From Athripsodes cinereus (Eukaryota > Arthropoda > Insecta > Trichoptera > Leptoceridae), in the NCBI GenBank assembly GCA_947579605.1, contig OX388313.1, forward strand, positions 25,485,214-25,549,213: 64,000 bases of DNA, in the 5' to 3' direction. How positions within the stretch are numbered: the first letter of the stretch is position 1; each line of letters opens with the position of its first letter. Made by a program: the position numbers and the translations under genes. Below the pieces are notes generated by a model. That model did no database searches and was not told the origin of the DNA. It saw only the letters and a program-made list of their open reading frames with translations. This document shows positions 53,959 through 64,000 of this stretch, piece by piece.

Positions 53959-54509
53959 TTTTGAGAAGGATATGTGGTAAAATTCTGAGAGATTGTGTGC
54001 TGAGATGACAAATAAAAGGAATGTGGAATGAAAGTTGGTATAGTTACAAGGATGAATTTAAATAAGTAACGATGGTTTGGGCATGTAGAAGGAATGAATG
54101 AGGACGGAACGACCAAGAAGATATATTTGGCTGAGAGGAATGGTGCTCGGAGACGTGGACGTCTGAGGATCAAATTGCAAGATCATTTAAATCAAATCCT
54201 ACAGGACGGTCACGTGTTGAACAGGAGAGCATGCATTAGAAATTGTATGACAGTGACGGAAGCGAAAGATGTATGCAAGGACAGAAGGAAGTGGCTATCG
54301 ATCCTTTCTGCCTACCCCGCGAAGGAAGCGGCGTGATGGTTTGTATGTAATTTAGGGACATTGTCATAATTATATATATACTGTTTAGTCATTCTTACAT
54401 ATTCTATTATCTGTTTCCTACTTTTATGTTACTCTGTGTATATAGTTGATACAAAAAAATATTGCTGTCTAAATAAAATAATTTTTAATTACACATACTT
54501 ACTGTTTTT

Positions 54510-54560
54510 TCAATTTTATATATGATTCCCATGCAACGCAGGGTATTTAAGCTAGTATTA
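54510..54560 (+). mobile_element. Helitron-like 3' end scrap
   Basis: CCCATGCAACGCAGGGTATT, then TAAGCTAGTA, resembles the short CTAGT-ending tails of lepidopteran Helitrons. Only about 40 bp remain. Confidence 0.4.
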
Positions 54561-54764
54561 TATACTTTTTTACATATTATCAAGTAATAATAAGTATACA
54601 GTGAAGTTATAGTGCAGCAGATAAAGTTCTTTATATCTATACAGTATTATGGTGTACTATAATTATGTTTTCCTTCGGTATAGAGCCATCTGCACTCCAT
54701 ATAATGTACACATACAATAAGTGATCCTTTCCTAATACGGTATCGTCGACTTAAACAACTATTT

Positions 54765-55010
54765 TCTTACTTTAATAATGTATTTGCGTTGCTCCGCATT
54801 TCTTCGTTTTTTATTATTCTCTCTCTGTATTGTATCAAGAGACTCGTACATGTATCCAAGCACTACTAAACTTTCAATGATAGCTTTTTTAATAAAAGCA
54901 GATACATTACATAGATTTTCTAACATACAAATATAGATTTTTCTACCAAATTTTGTTATCAACACTATTTTCAGGAAAAGCATCTGTTCCCATTGAACAA
55001 ACAGGAAATA
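54765..55010 (-). other. Open frame that could be an internal exon
   Basis: The minus strand has CCTGAAAATAG as possible acceptor, then about 75 open codons including NVSAFIKKAIIESLVVLGYM and QRENNKKRRNAEQRKYIIK, ending at AAA|GTAAGA. The charged C-terminal half is less biased than a chance AT-rich frame. I see no partner exons. Confidence 0.2.
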
Positions 55011-56989
55011 ATGAGAAAACAAGAGCTAGAAATCCTATTCCAATATGAGTTATAGATCAGTCGATTGACATTGTCAGATAGTAAATTATTATTAAGTTCG
55101 TAGGAGAATGAAAATAAAAAAAAAATGCCTCGATAGATAACATTCCCGAGATAGCATTTCTATCGTCTAACTTAACTCTTTGACGGAAGTATCAAATGAC
55201 AAAAGAATTATAGAAATGCACTCTTGGGGTCGAGTTTTATTTTATTTTTGATAAAAGTACAAGTAAAAAATATGCTCATCGTATCCTTAATTCTCGTACG
55301 AGTACAATCGGTATACCAACATTCACGTAATCAGTACAGATTTTTCTCTTTCCTATATTCGCTTACAACATTCTTACCATATAATGGGATTAACCCTTAA
55401 CATTATTTTGAACTTCTGATATTTTGGAAAGAACCTATTTTTTATCTTGTAAAATTAGTGTCTGGTAAATAAGAATCAATCATCATGAAAAAGTGCGCAA
55501 TTTATAGTTTTTAAGACATTTGCGTAGATTCTTAGTAGAAAATCATATTAAATTTCTACTTCAAGAAGGCGTCGGTATACCCCCAGTTAATGGGATATTT
55601 TTTCCCCAATATCAAAACAATTCTATCTGTAGTCATTACTGTTAGATAAATAAAGACATAGATAAGTTCCATGTAAAGATCAGCAAAGGTTACACACGTA
55701 CATACCATAACATTAGGTACCGCAAGCAGAAGTACAGTGATATCAATGAACTGTTGCGGGCTAAAGTACTAACCCATGTATTGTTATTATTCGCAGTTTC
55801 AATATTCGCGCGTCAGTACATTAACCTATCTCGCGTCATAGTATCTAACTCATAACAATATTGGATATTAAATACCATCTTTGTTTTAACTGTTCAGTTT
55901 GACTGATGACTATGTTACTGAGACAGTTAGTTATAATACAAAGAGTCGAAGACAGTCAGTATTACCTTATTCAAAAAACTTCATTCAATGAATCTGGGAT
56001 TCTCACACTAGGCATTATACTGATGCTAAAATATTGGCAACTAGAAGATTGGAACTTGGTATTGGAACTATCGATTTAATACCATCGAGACTATTCACAT
56101 ATTTATTATTTTTTTCACTGATTGGAAGTAATTAGTACACATAATTTCAAACTCTCATCAAATACGAGCATAGTCAATATACAGACGGTTGGTTTATCAC
56201 AAATACGTAATTTCCTCCCACTAACCCGGCAAACATAAAACAGTTATGAGATATCTTATCTCATCCTCTTTTATTCTTTAGAGCAGTGAAATATGCCTTA
56301 AAAAATGAAGAGGTCATAAAATATTGCAAATTCCGAAATTATCTAACGTTGACCGGTCCGCAGAGATAAAAATGCTATGGACCAAAGAAAATTGAACAGA
56401 TTTTTCAATTATTCATTGTCCACTGTCCAGACAAACCAACATAATATTTATGGTCTCTTTCAAATAACTAGCCATTGTCTCTACATATCGAAATTTCATC
56501 TAATCCCCATGTTTAAACAGGCAACATTAATGTCTCAACCAAAAGATAATTTGCTAACGACAACAACAAAAAAAATGTAAATGACCTTGTTGTAAACTCA
56601 TCAAGAAAAAATATAATTTGTCTTATGTTGAAGTATTAATAAATTGAAAATTCATTTAAGATATTAAATGTCTTTTCAATGTTCTTACAGGGATTAGTAT
56701 AAATCAATAGACAATCAATATAATATTTATTATTATAGATGTAATACAATATATTTACATTGGTGAACACAAATTGATTCGGATGACTAAGTTTTATATT
56801 CGTAACGTATTATATTATTTTGTCCAGCTGTGTATACATATATTATAATATGATATTAGTCATAGAAATACTTGTTTAATTTTTTTGCTAGAAGAGAATT
56901 CGAAACCATTGATGAGATTTATTATGGACTAGTATAATTTGCTAGTATTCTGTAAACCATAAGACTAGCTATCATTAATTTTATTTATC

Positions 56990-57300
56990 TAATATATAAA
57001 ATACTCGTGTCACGGTGTTTGTTATCATACGCCTCCGAAACGGCTGGACCGATTTTAATGAAATTTTGTGTGCTTATTGGGTAGGTCTGATAATCGGCCA
57101 ACATCTATTTTTCATACCCCTAAAAGTTAAGGGTGCCCCCCCCTAATTTTTTTTATTTTTATTTTTTTATGGTGAGGCATTAAAAATACATACAGCCCTA
57201 AATTTTCACACTTCCACCATCAACACCTATTTTTTAAAAGCGATATTAGTAATCTAGAAATATTATATATGGCTAAACAATGTTTGCCGGGTCAGCTAGT
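56990..57300 (+). mobile_element. Helitron-like non-autonomous element
   Basis: It starts near TATATAAAATACTCGTGTCA and contains CCTCCGAAACGGCTGGACCG, GATTTTAATGAAATTTTGTG and AATCGGCCAACATCTATTTT. It ends TTTGCCGGGTCAGCTAGT, with CTAG followed by T as expected for a Helitron 3' end. From memory this is one of the commonest repeats of Lepidoptera. It has no ORF. Confidence 0.7.
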
Positions 57301-57794
57301 CTAGTTATAAAAATCTTTACCTTCAGAGTGTCGTGAGCAAATTTGTGCGCATTTTTTATATTTATATCAATAAGTCGTGTCTTTCAATTTTTTTTAGTAC
57401 TTTTCATGGTCATGAATCAAATATGATATTTTTTCATTATTGTTATATTTTGTGTGATATGGACACAACCCATGGGCTGTCTGATAAAAATAATCGATTT
57501 GAGTAAAAAAGGCGTGGATTTTCTAAATGCCTATATGCTGTCTGCTTTCTCATTTGTTTAATTTTTTTTTCACAATATTAACAGGATCAAACAGTCAGTA
57601 ACACAATATGACAACAAAATATTCATTAATATATAAACAACCAAAGATCCTAAAATTACCAATATTTTAACCTTTATAAAAATCATCAAATTTAAAGGAA
57701 TTATATCAAAACTACATAAAATTCAGTATTGAATAGCTCACAGTTTTTTAATTGTATACAATATCTTTAATCTGAGTATGTAATAAATCCATCA

Positions 57795-57896
57795 TTACTT
57801 ATTTTCTGAAGGTGGAGTAGATCGACAGTGAAATTCTACCCTTGGATCTTTATTGACTGCCCGAGATGCTGCCATCAGGTTGATGCCTACCTCCAT
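57795..57896 (-). CDS. Candidate terminal coding exon of an unknown host gene
   Basis: The minus strand reads VGINLMAASRAVNKDPRVEF and then HCRSTPPSENK with a TAA stop at 57795-57797. Composition and codon use look like a real, non-transposon protein end in an AT-rich setting. The acceptor may be GGAG|GT at 57891 or TAAG at about 57898. With exon candidates at 58115-58128 and 58200-58256 the frame stays open across three pieces. I do not recognise the family. It could still be chance. Confidence 0.35.
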   Translation of the reverse strand: MEVGINLMAASRAVNKDPRVEFHCRSTPPSENK

Positions 57897-58114
57897 ACTT
57901 ACAAAAAGACAGATTAAATTATTTAAAATACATATCTTGAATCAATATTATATTTTTGATGTAAGTGTCTATTATTTTCTTGTCACGGAAATTTAACATG
58001 TCAATAATGTGATTATTTCAAAGAATCTTAATGTCAGAGATTACTTATGCCATGTTTATGTTACAGCTAACTCTGTGCTCTAGAGCTGTGTTAGAGAAAT
58101 TTTGAAGAGCTCAC

Positions 58115-58128
58115 CTTCTTCAGGTTTG
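58115..58128 (-). CDS. Candidate 14-nt microexon upstream of 57795-57896
   Basis: The minus strand has TTATTTTATAG | 14 nt | GTGAGC, good acceptor and donor forms. With one base carried from the piece at 58200-58256 it reads ANLKK and ends in phase 0, as the terminal exon needs. Microexons are easy to find by chance, so this is weak. Confidence 0.2.
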
Positions 58129-58199
58129 CTATAAAATAAGTATGAATCGACAGTTTTCTAGCTGATTGATAATACTAGATTTCTGTCTGCTGTCAATAC

Positions 58200-58256
58200 C
58201 TAACTCGAACGGTGCTTCAAAGCTGAGAAGATGCCCAGAGCGACAAAAATCAGTTC
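58200..58256 (-). CDS. Candidate internal exon upstream of 57795-57896
   Basis: The minus strand has CACGATCTCAG | 57 nt | GTATTG. One frame is open through the donor (TDFCRSGHLLSFEAPFEL) and passes one base to the next piece. A second frame reads a membrane-like ELIFVALGIFSALKHRSS but meets a stop at the donor. Only splice-phase agreement supports it. Confidence 0.2.
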   Translation of the reverse strand, partial: ELIFVALGIFSALKHRSS

Positions 58257-59110
58257 CTGAGATCGTGAAAATATTTTTTTAACAAAACCGAAGAGACTGT
58301 TTAATATTTTAAAATTCTTATACCTAATCGAAAATTTTGATGAGGAGGGGTGTAAGAGATTTTTTTTTAAATTGAGACAGAAAATAAATCTGACTTGGAA
58401 AATTGGGGATTTTGGAAAAACATGCTCATGGTTTATAAATTGTCATTGTAAAGAGTGACAAATATTTCTGTCTTTCGGAGCGGAAAATAACTTGACCCTG
58501 CTGAGCTTCTAGTTTGACAAAAAAATTCTTCGTTTCAGTACTCTCGTCTGTTATACTTCATAGTCTGTCCGGTCGAAAATGCTCTAAATAGGTTTCCAAA
58601 ATCAAATTTAACATATAAAATTCAAATTTTATATCTCCAAATAATTTGCATACATTGATGGTTCGAAATGATTTTCTATAATCGACCTTTCATAACACGT
58701 ATTTGTTTAAATATTTAATAACTCGCCCAAACAAAAAACTGTATTTGCAAATAAGCCTTAAGGCTTTACTAGATCTTTACAAGGAATGTATTATAATTAA
58801 ATTGATTTAATGCTTTCAAAAATAGAAACGTAGTGATTATGTCCATATGCAATGAAATAATTATTTGGAATTTATTGCTAATATATACGTTTAAATTAAA
58901 TTATGCGGTTATAAATATTTTTAGAAGTCAAATATTGGTCTTTGATATGCTCTTTATTTATGCAGAGCTATATCTTTATAATTTTTTTTCTCCAGAATTT
59001 CGTGACGATGATTTCATTTAATAATTTTAAGAAAATCAAACATCAATTTCTTTTGAAAGAATTTTAATTTCAACCAAAAAAATAGCCTTGTAGCAGTATT
59101 TTATTTTTGT

Positions 59111-59285
59111 TTAAAAAAGATATATCTGGGTTTTTGTTATAAACACAAATACAACCTTATACACCTTTCACAGTAAGCTACTAAAAGCTTGTGTCGTGAA
59201 AGGGGAGTTTGCCGGCACCTGGTATCGAACCACGGACCCCTTGTTCACGAGGCCGAGACTCTACCTCCAGGCTACCGACGAACTC
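59111..59285 (-). mobile_element. SINE A copy 8 (same subfamily as copy 7)
   Basis: Full length, with the same ATAAACACAAATAC variant and otherwise almost identical to copy 7. It has a short A-tail with an interrupting TTT. The flanks do not show a clean TSD. Confidence 0.9.
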
Positions 59286-60239
59286 AGTATATTGTAATAT
59301 TACCTATTAACTAACTATAACTTTGAAACTTTCTCTTTGATTGTTACCTTCACAAGCTCAATGCATCCAGTCTATTCCCAAGTATCATATAATGGTCTAT
59401 CTAAAATAAATTGAGTTTGAAAACTACAAGATTAACAATCAAACTTTTAGAGATAAACATAAGTGAGCCTGCTTCATCTCAGATGCCATTAAATAATTGT
59501 TGATGTACTTTGAAATTTAACTCATAACTATTATAGAATGGACTATTTGCATAATTTCGCCCATATGTTTGTGAGTCTATTGTATGTAAATAAATTTTGA
59601 TTACATTTTCAGTTTATACTTATGAATATCGTTTGAAATTTTATTACAAATGTTTTTGCGCCAATAAAACCAGTGATAAAACATCTAGTAGTTTGTATTT
59701 ATTGTTTCATTTGAGATCATTAATCCACTTACCTAGGCAAGTGCACATACTTATTCGCAAATAAAATTCTAGCTCAATTCTCACTGCGTGTATTTGCAAG
59801 ACATGGGACATTAGGCATTACTAAATTTCGCGGTTAGCATGTTAGAATATCTAACATACCTTTCTCACTAATGTACATACCGATCTATTATAGTTCACTT
59901 ACCTGGTTAAGACTGCTCCATAGCCAAATAATCAAATTTATCATTTCACTTCATTTAACACAACGCAAAACTCACACTTGGCATTTTGGCAAAATTGAAA
60001 TAATAAAAATACAATTTCTGTTTAATAAAGAATTGAAATCCATTAGATTGCAATGTCAATCATTTATAAGAGATTGTCTAAACTTAACATAAAACTTAAA
60101 ACGCTTTTAAATGGTGGATCCTTCACCAAAACCGTGATAGAGAAAAGCTTCGAAATACTTTGTACCTACTTACATTTAAAAAAAAATATACACGGATGCA
60201 AACATAACAGGTTAACTAAACACTTTATCGATTTTTTCT

Positions 60240-60375
60240 AGACTCTTCAGCGATGAGGTTAGCCACCCATCCTGAATGCCATTTTTTTGTTGGTATGGAG
60301 AAGACAGCTTGCATATTTATTATACGCAACTGGTCTGCTGGTCACCCCACTTGCGGGATATGCTGTGATTGCTAG
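60240..60375 (+). mobile_element. 240-bp dispersed repeat copy, 3' half
   Basis: CTTCAGCGATGAGGTTAGCC, ACCCATCCTGAATGCC and CACCCCACTTGCGGGATATG, then CTGTGATTG. The 5' half is missing. Confidence 0.8.
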
Positions 60376-60447
60376 AATTACTTACTTTACTTTTCCAATG
60401 ACCCGGTGTTGATGAATCTTAACCCATGTGCGCTGCATCGTATCCTC

Positions 60448-60645
60448 TACAGTCTTGGCTCCAGTACTGAGAGCCAGTTCACCGCCTCCGGTCCTGCTTC
60501 GTGGATGTCCTGCAGATCCCCGTTAATTTTTTTGACATGGCAGTCCTGCACTATGTGTCTCACCGTCTGCACATCTCTACATTCACAATCAGGGGAATCT
60601 TTTTTTCTCCACCTCCAGAGCAAGTAGTTACAACATCCGTGCTAG
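60448..60645 (-). pseudogene. LINE C-terminal fragment with CxC...H...C motif
   Basis: The minus strand reads about 60 open codons ending in WLSVLEPRL and a stop at 60448. It contains PDCECRDVQTVRHIVQDC, the zinc-like Cys-His tail of APE-type LINE proteins. Nothing upstream of the fragment is recognisable. Confidence 0.7.
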
Positions 60646-61135
60646 AATTAACAACTTAGTTCATATTATATCCATTCTTACTAGTAAGTGCGAAGGTACC
60701 AAAGCAATTATTTCTTTGGACAATCAAATGAACATACGCACCGCAGGTATTCCATCTAATAGATTATCTATATAATTATATTAATTGATAACTGATTATA
60801 TGTTTATGATATTAATTACATACATACTCATACATGTATATTCGCTATCCGCCTTATGTTTAGAAATGGAAACGATAGAACTGCTATTAAATGAAATGTC
60901 TTGTGACTTATTAGTGCGTGGAAATCCGTATTTTATTATTAGACTAGATATTATATCTATGTAGGCACGTTTGATATTTTATATATAGATATTTTGCTAT
61001 AAAAAATAACACGGTGTATGAATATTGGTATGAGACAGCAAGGAGATTATAAAAATGTAGGTTACCTATCCATCCATCTAAAAAAGGGGCAGCGCCCCCT
61101 ACATGGTAGTGAAAATAACAAAACCAATCAAACAT

Positions 61136-61440
61136 CTCGATTGGAGAACCATGTTTACACGGTGTAACATTGTACAAAATTTAATCGGAAGAAGTGAGAA
61201 AGGCGTCCCAACGCTTACGAATTGACTCTCGATTGGAGAACCATGTTTACACAATGTAACATTGTACAAAATTTAATCGGAAGAAGTGAGAAAGGCGTCC
61301 CAACGCTTACGAATTGACTCTCGATTGGAGAACCATGTTTACACAATGTAACATTGTACAAAATTTAATCGGAAGAAGTGAGAAAGGCGTCCCAACGCTT
61401 ACGAATTGACTCTCGATTGGAGAATCATGTTTACAAAATC
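61136..61440. repeat. Tandem array, three 92-bp units plus a partial fourth
   Basis: Units start at 61136, 61228, 61320 and 61412, exactly 92 bp apart, each beginning CTCGATTGGAGAA. Units 2 and 3 are identical as far as I read; unit 1 differs by CGG in place of CAA after TTTACA. The fourth copy breaks down after about 25 bp and leads into a CR1-like LINE remnant. The near-identity means a recent tandem duplication. Confidence 0.95.
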
Positions 61441-61445
61441 AAAAT

Positions 61446-61820
61446 CTAGTCTGTCACATAACTCCTCTTCTAAAAGTTCTTCACTGGCTTAAAGTCAAAG
61501 AAAGAGCAGAGTTCAAAATCATATTGACTGTGTTCAAGGCACAACATGGCATGGCACCGGTGTACATATTAGAATTCTGCATTTCTGAGGAAAAAAACGG
61601 AAAGACAAAAATCACTAAGGTCTGCTAACACAGACTCTGTCAATAGACTTGTGGTGCCGCGTAGAGGGGAGGTCTGGCTAACTATGTTGACCGTGCCTTC
61701 TGTGTGGCTGGTCCATTGCTGTGGAACAAAAATCCTTATGATTTGCGAACTCTGGACAGTGTGGAGGTGTTCAAGGCAGAGTTAAAGACCCTATCGTTCA
61801 GGAGGTGTGATGATTTTTGA
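61446..61820 (+). pseudogene. CR1/L2-like LINE ORF C-terminus, degraded
   Basis: Frames read ITPLLKVLHWLKVKERAEFK with ILTVFKAQHGMAPVY, then SANTDSVNRLVVPRRG, CVAGPLLWN, DSVEVFKAELKTLSFRR and a stop at about 61818. The LHWLxV...R...LWN...FKxxLKT pattern is the CR1/L2 C-terminus. It has at least two frameshifts. Its 3' UTR continues to about 62065. Confidence 0.8.
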
Positions 61821-62065
61821 ATGTGCCCTTGCGGTGGTTTTTCCACAAAACGGCGCATCTTAAAAAAAATTGACTAGTTAATATTATTGTCAAATGAACA
61901 ATAAGCCTTTTTGTAGAGATTAATATATTTTAATATGTACGCTGTAGACACGCTTAGTTGGGGGGGTTGGCCTGATCAGATCAAAATTATTCCCTCTCTT
62001 TATTTTTATACATGTTTTGTCAACTCACTGTGTGTATTTCTATGAAGTAAATAAATAAACAACTT
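61821..62065 (+). repeat. LINE 3' UTR, AAATAA tail (family shared with 16880-17005)
   Basis: GACACGCTTAGTTGGGGGGT and ATGTTTTGTCAACTC lead to a TATGAAGTAAATAAATAA end. The same landmarks occur at 16880-17005, so both are 3' ends of one CR1/L2-like family. Confidence 0.75.
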
Positions 62066-62469
62066 TGTACAACTGATCGACCTCTTTCCAAATATGTAGA
62101 TTAAACATCATATTAACAAACTCTAATATCTACGTGTTGCGTTTATAGTAACTATAGTAATATGGTGTTAATATGTAAATATTAAACTTGTAAGTATCTG
62201 TTGGATATTTGATAACATCAGTTTGAATTGATACTCAATAATGTAAATCTCTTGTTGATGTATAAAGATGGATTAAGTACATAACCGTATTGTAATAATT
62301 TTATATGTGGTAAGTAGTATTTATCGAATGTAATATTAATAATAATATAATAATATATTTGTCCTACTTTTGTATGATTTTATCGCAGATGATAATATCA
62401 AATGTTATCGTTTATTACATACCTATAGGTACTCGTATTACGAAGTAGATTCTTATCGTTAAGGATCTA

Positions 62470-62515
62470 TCTATACCATCACGAAATCTCCCACATATTG
62501 GGTAGCCAGTTAACG
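62470..62515 (-). mobile_element. 240-bp dispersed repeat, end fragment
   Basis: TATACCATCACGAAATCTCC, then CACATATTGGGTAGCCAG. It is a 45-bp remnant. Confidence 0.6.
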
Positions 62516-63459
62516 GTTATTTGTTTATTTAATTCACAACAACGGCCGAAACCTTTTACAATAAACAATAATACATAAAATTTAAACAATCGACTTCTAC
62601 ATAATAATAAACCATAAGAGTCCCAATCAGAATTTCTCCTGGTATAAGGGGTCAAGCTACAGTGTCCTAATTTGATAAACTCTATTTGATCACTTTAACA
62701 CTTATTTTAATACAATTTCATCCCTCACTAATCACAAATTCCCTCTTAAAGACATTAAGGCTCGCTGTTGACTTTATTACTTCTGGGAGTGAATTATGCA
62801 TTATTCGTTTTTGAATATTCCATTCTGATATATTCTCTCTGTCTTGTTTGGTAATTATGTATCGCACCGGCTGTCACAATATCAATATTAGTTTTAATAA
62901 GTCCATTTCTTATCATATTAAATTTTCAGTCTGAAGATCCGATGTTTGATTCCTTCTTTCAGCTAACTTCATCCTCACAACACAAGCATACTACTTTATG
63001 ATAATGTTGATGTATTTATATTAGAATATGGCGCAGATCCATATTAACCTCTTTAAAATCTGCGTTGATTATACGTAATATTCTTTTTCTTATAACATGA
63101 AATTTTAACAAACTTATTCTTGAATTGACCTTAATAATAACCGTGTCTACAATCATATAGCAGGAACTGTACGTATATGTATTGTATACCTACAGTAGCT
63201 GGTGTATTACATATATAGATTCAACATAACATGAAACCAGAAGCAATCGCGGTCTTAATAATATAACCACCAGTGTACAAAAACTGCTGTACCCGTTATT
63301 ACAGTACACAGATAGGGATATAAATGTTGTAATATTGCATCGAAATTTATGAAGTAAAAAAAAATTATAAAATAACACAATTAAGAAGCTGTCTATTACA
63401 TATGTTTGAATTTAATTTCACTACTAAGAAATGCTGTCGATATTTATAAAGTTGTATCA

Positions 63460-63545
63460 TAATAATCGTGAGGACAGCTCGTATGTTTATTACATGCAAA
63501 TAGTCTGCTGGCTACCCTACTTTTGAGATATGCCATAATGGTGAA
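63460..63545 (+). mobile_element. 240-bp dispersed repeat, 3' end fragment
   Basis: GACAGCTCGTATGTTTATTA, CATGCAAATAGTCTGCTGGC and TACCCTACTTTTGAGATATG, then CCATAATGGTG. Diverged. Confidence 0.7.
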
Positions 63546-64000
63546 GAGAAAATAAAGAGTATTATGATACAATACATTTATGACTGAAAATATTTATTAA
63601 ATTTGTTTTGCCACAGTTAAAAATTAAAGATGAATATTTTCTTATTGTAGGATAAATTTTGTTCAATTGTTAGAACACGTACAAACAAGAATGAAAATGA
63701 TGATTTATTAATAGCAATTTTAATTTATCTGAAATTCTTTATTAGAATAGGTATTTGTCTACGTTTATTTGATGATCTATGAAAACTCATCAGATAATAA
63801 AAACACATTTTTCCAAATTTCCATTCTTTGAAACATTGACGCATACACAGAGAGATAAAGAAACAAAAAAAAATGTTTATAGAATCAAATATCTTTCGAA
63901 AGTTTGAATTTTTTTTCGATGAATTATACAAGATGAATAGAGATTTTACAACATCAAATCTCGATGTACCTACATAATATCATGTATGCTTTGTCTCATC

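Larger units (their letters stand above)
53521..54336 (+). pseudogene. RTE-like reverse transcriptase remnant (C-terminal half), rearranged
   Basis: Broken frames read as an RTE-type C-terminal region: VDECVYFSSLFTRDGKCKSD (a degenerate YLGS-like box), later ETWT, INAVEIRFLRRICGK, GARRRGRLRIK, and a stop after AYPAKEAA at 54336. It is interrupted by a 105-bp palindromic insert (53670-53774) and by an inverted duplication (53870-53958), plus stops and frameshifts near 53990-54070. The final 80 codons (54094-54336) are open. It is related to the fragments at 17510-17700 and 39093-39660. Confidence 0.85.
54345..56989. other. 2.6 kb without a supported gene
   Basis: Apart from the Helitron scrap at 54510 and the weak exon candidate at 54765, the DNA is AT-rich and stop-filled. 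Confidence 0.55.
62066..64000. other. AT-rich window end, no gene
   Basis: Only the two 240-bp-repeat fragments at 62470 and 63460 are recognisable. No exon or LINE coding sequence was found. Confidence 0.6.

Overview
The window looks like eukaryotic, AT-rich insect DNA, most probably from a moth or butterfly. It has no bacterial gene layout, coding segments are split by GT-AG introns, and most recognisable sequence is transposable-element debris. The Lepidoptera call rests on repeats I know from that order: a Helitron-like piece at 56990-57300, a common dispersed repeat at 6157-6366, tRNA-headed SINEs, and LINE tails made of AATAA, TAGA or TAG units. I could not run a database search, so family names come from motif reading.

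Layout. 1-7.4 kb is gene-free. It holds a 59-bp minisatellite (2449-2788), a SINE, a fold-back element with long inverted ends (4771-5503) and small repeat remnants. 7477-14967 (+) carries the one host gene I can build with confidence: five coding exons whose splice phases all join, giving 296 codons of an acidic then coiled-coil protein, open at the 3' end. Its third intron is 5.4 kb, needs a GC donor (AG|GCAAGT), and hosts a 2.64-kb LINE in antisense with a perfect 10-bp target-site duplication and an intact but 5'-truncated ORF. 15-46 kb is a repeat-rich desert. It contains two SINE families, many copies of a ~240-bp repeat with a TAG-rich end, RTE-like and CR1/L2-like LINE remnants, a Penelope-like remnant (30.5-31.2 kb) and two TIR elements (18520-19114 and 26129-26632).

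46.3-51.56 kb (-) is an essentially complete two-ORF LINE of the I/R1-like, RNase H-bearing group. ORF1 has three zinc knuckles. ORF2 has endonuclease, reverse transcriptase, RNase H and a terminal CxC...H...C motif. All key residues I checked are present, and the two ORFs overlap by 26 nt. It may sit inside a small TIR element. 51.6-64 kb returns to repeats: an RTE remnant at 53.5-54.3 kb carrying two separate inverted duplications, a 3 x 92 bp tandem array (61.1-61.4 kb), a CR1-like 3' end, and a weakly supported minus-strand group of terminal exons (57.8-58.26 kb) that may belong to a second host gene.

Apart from the two intact LINE coding units and the host gene, the reading frames I looked at are chance AT-rich ORFs or shadows of transposons. 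I saw no CRISPR array, rRNA, functional tRNA gene or bacterial-type operon. The most notable items are the intact LINE, the GC-AG intron with its fresh LINE insertion, and the repeated snap-back (inverted-duplication) structures.
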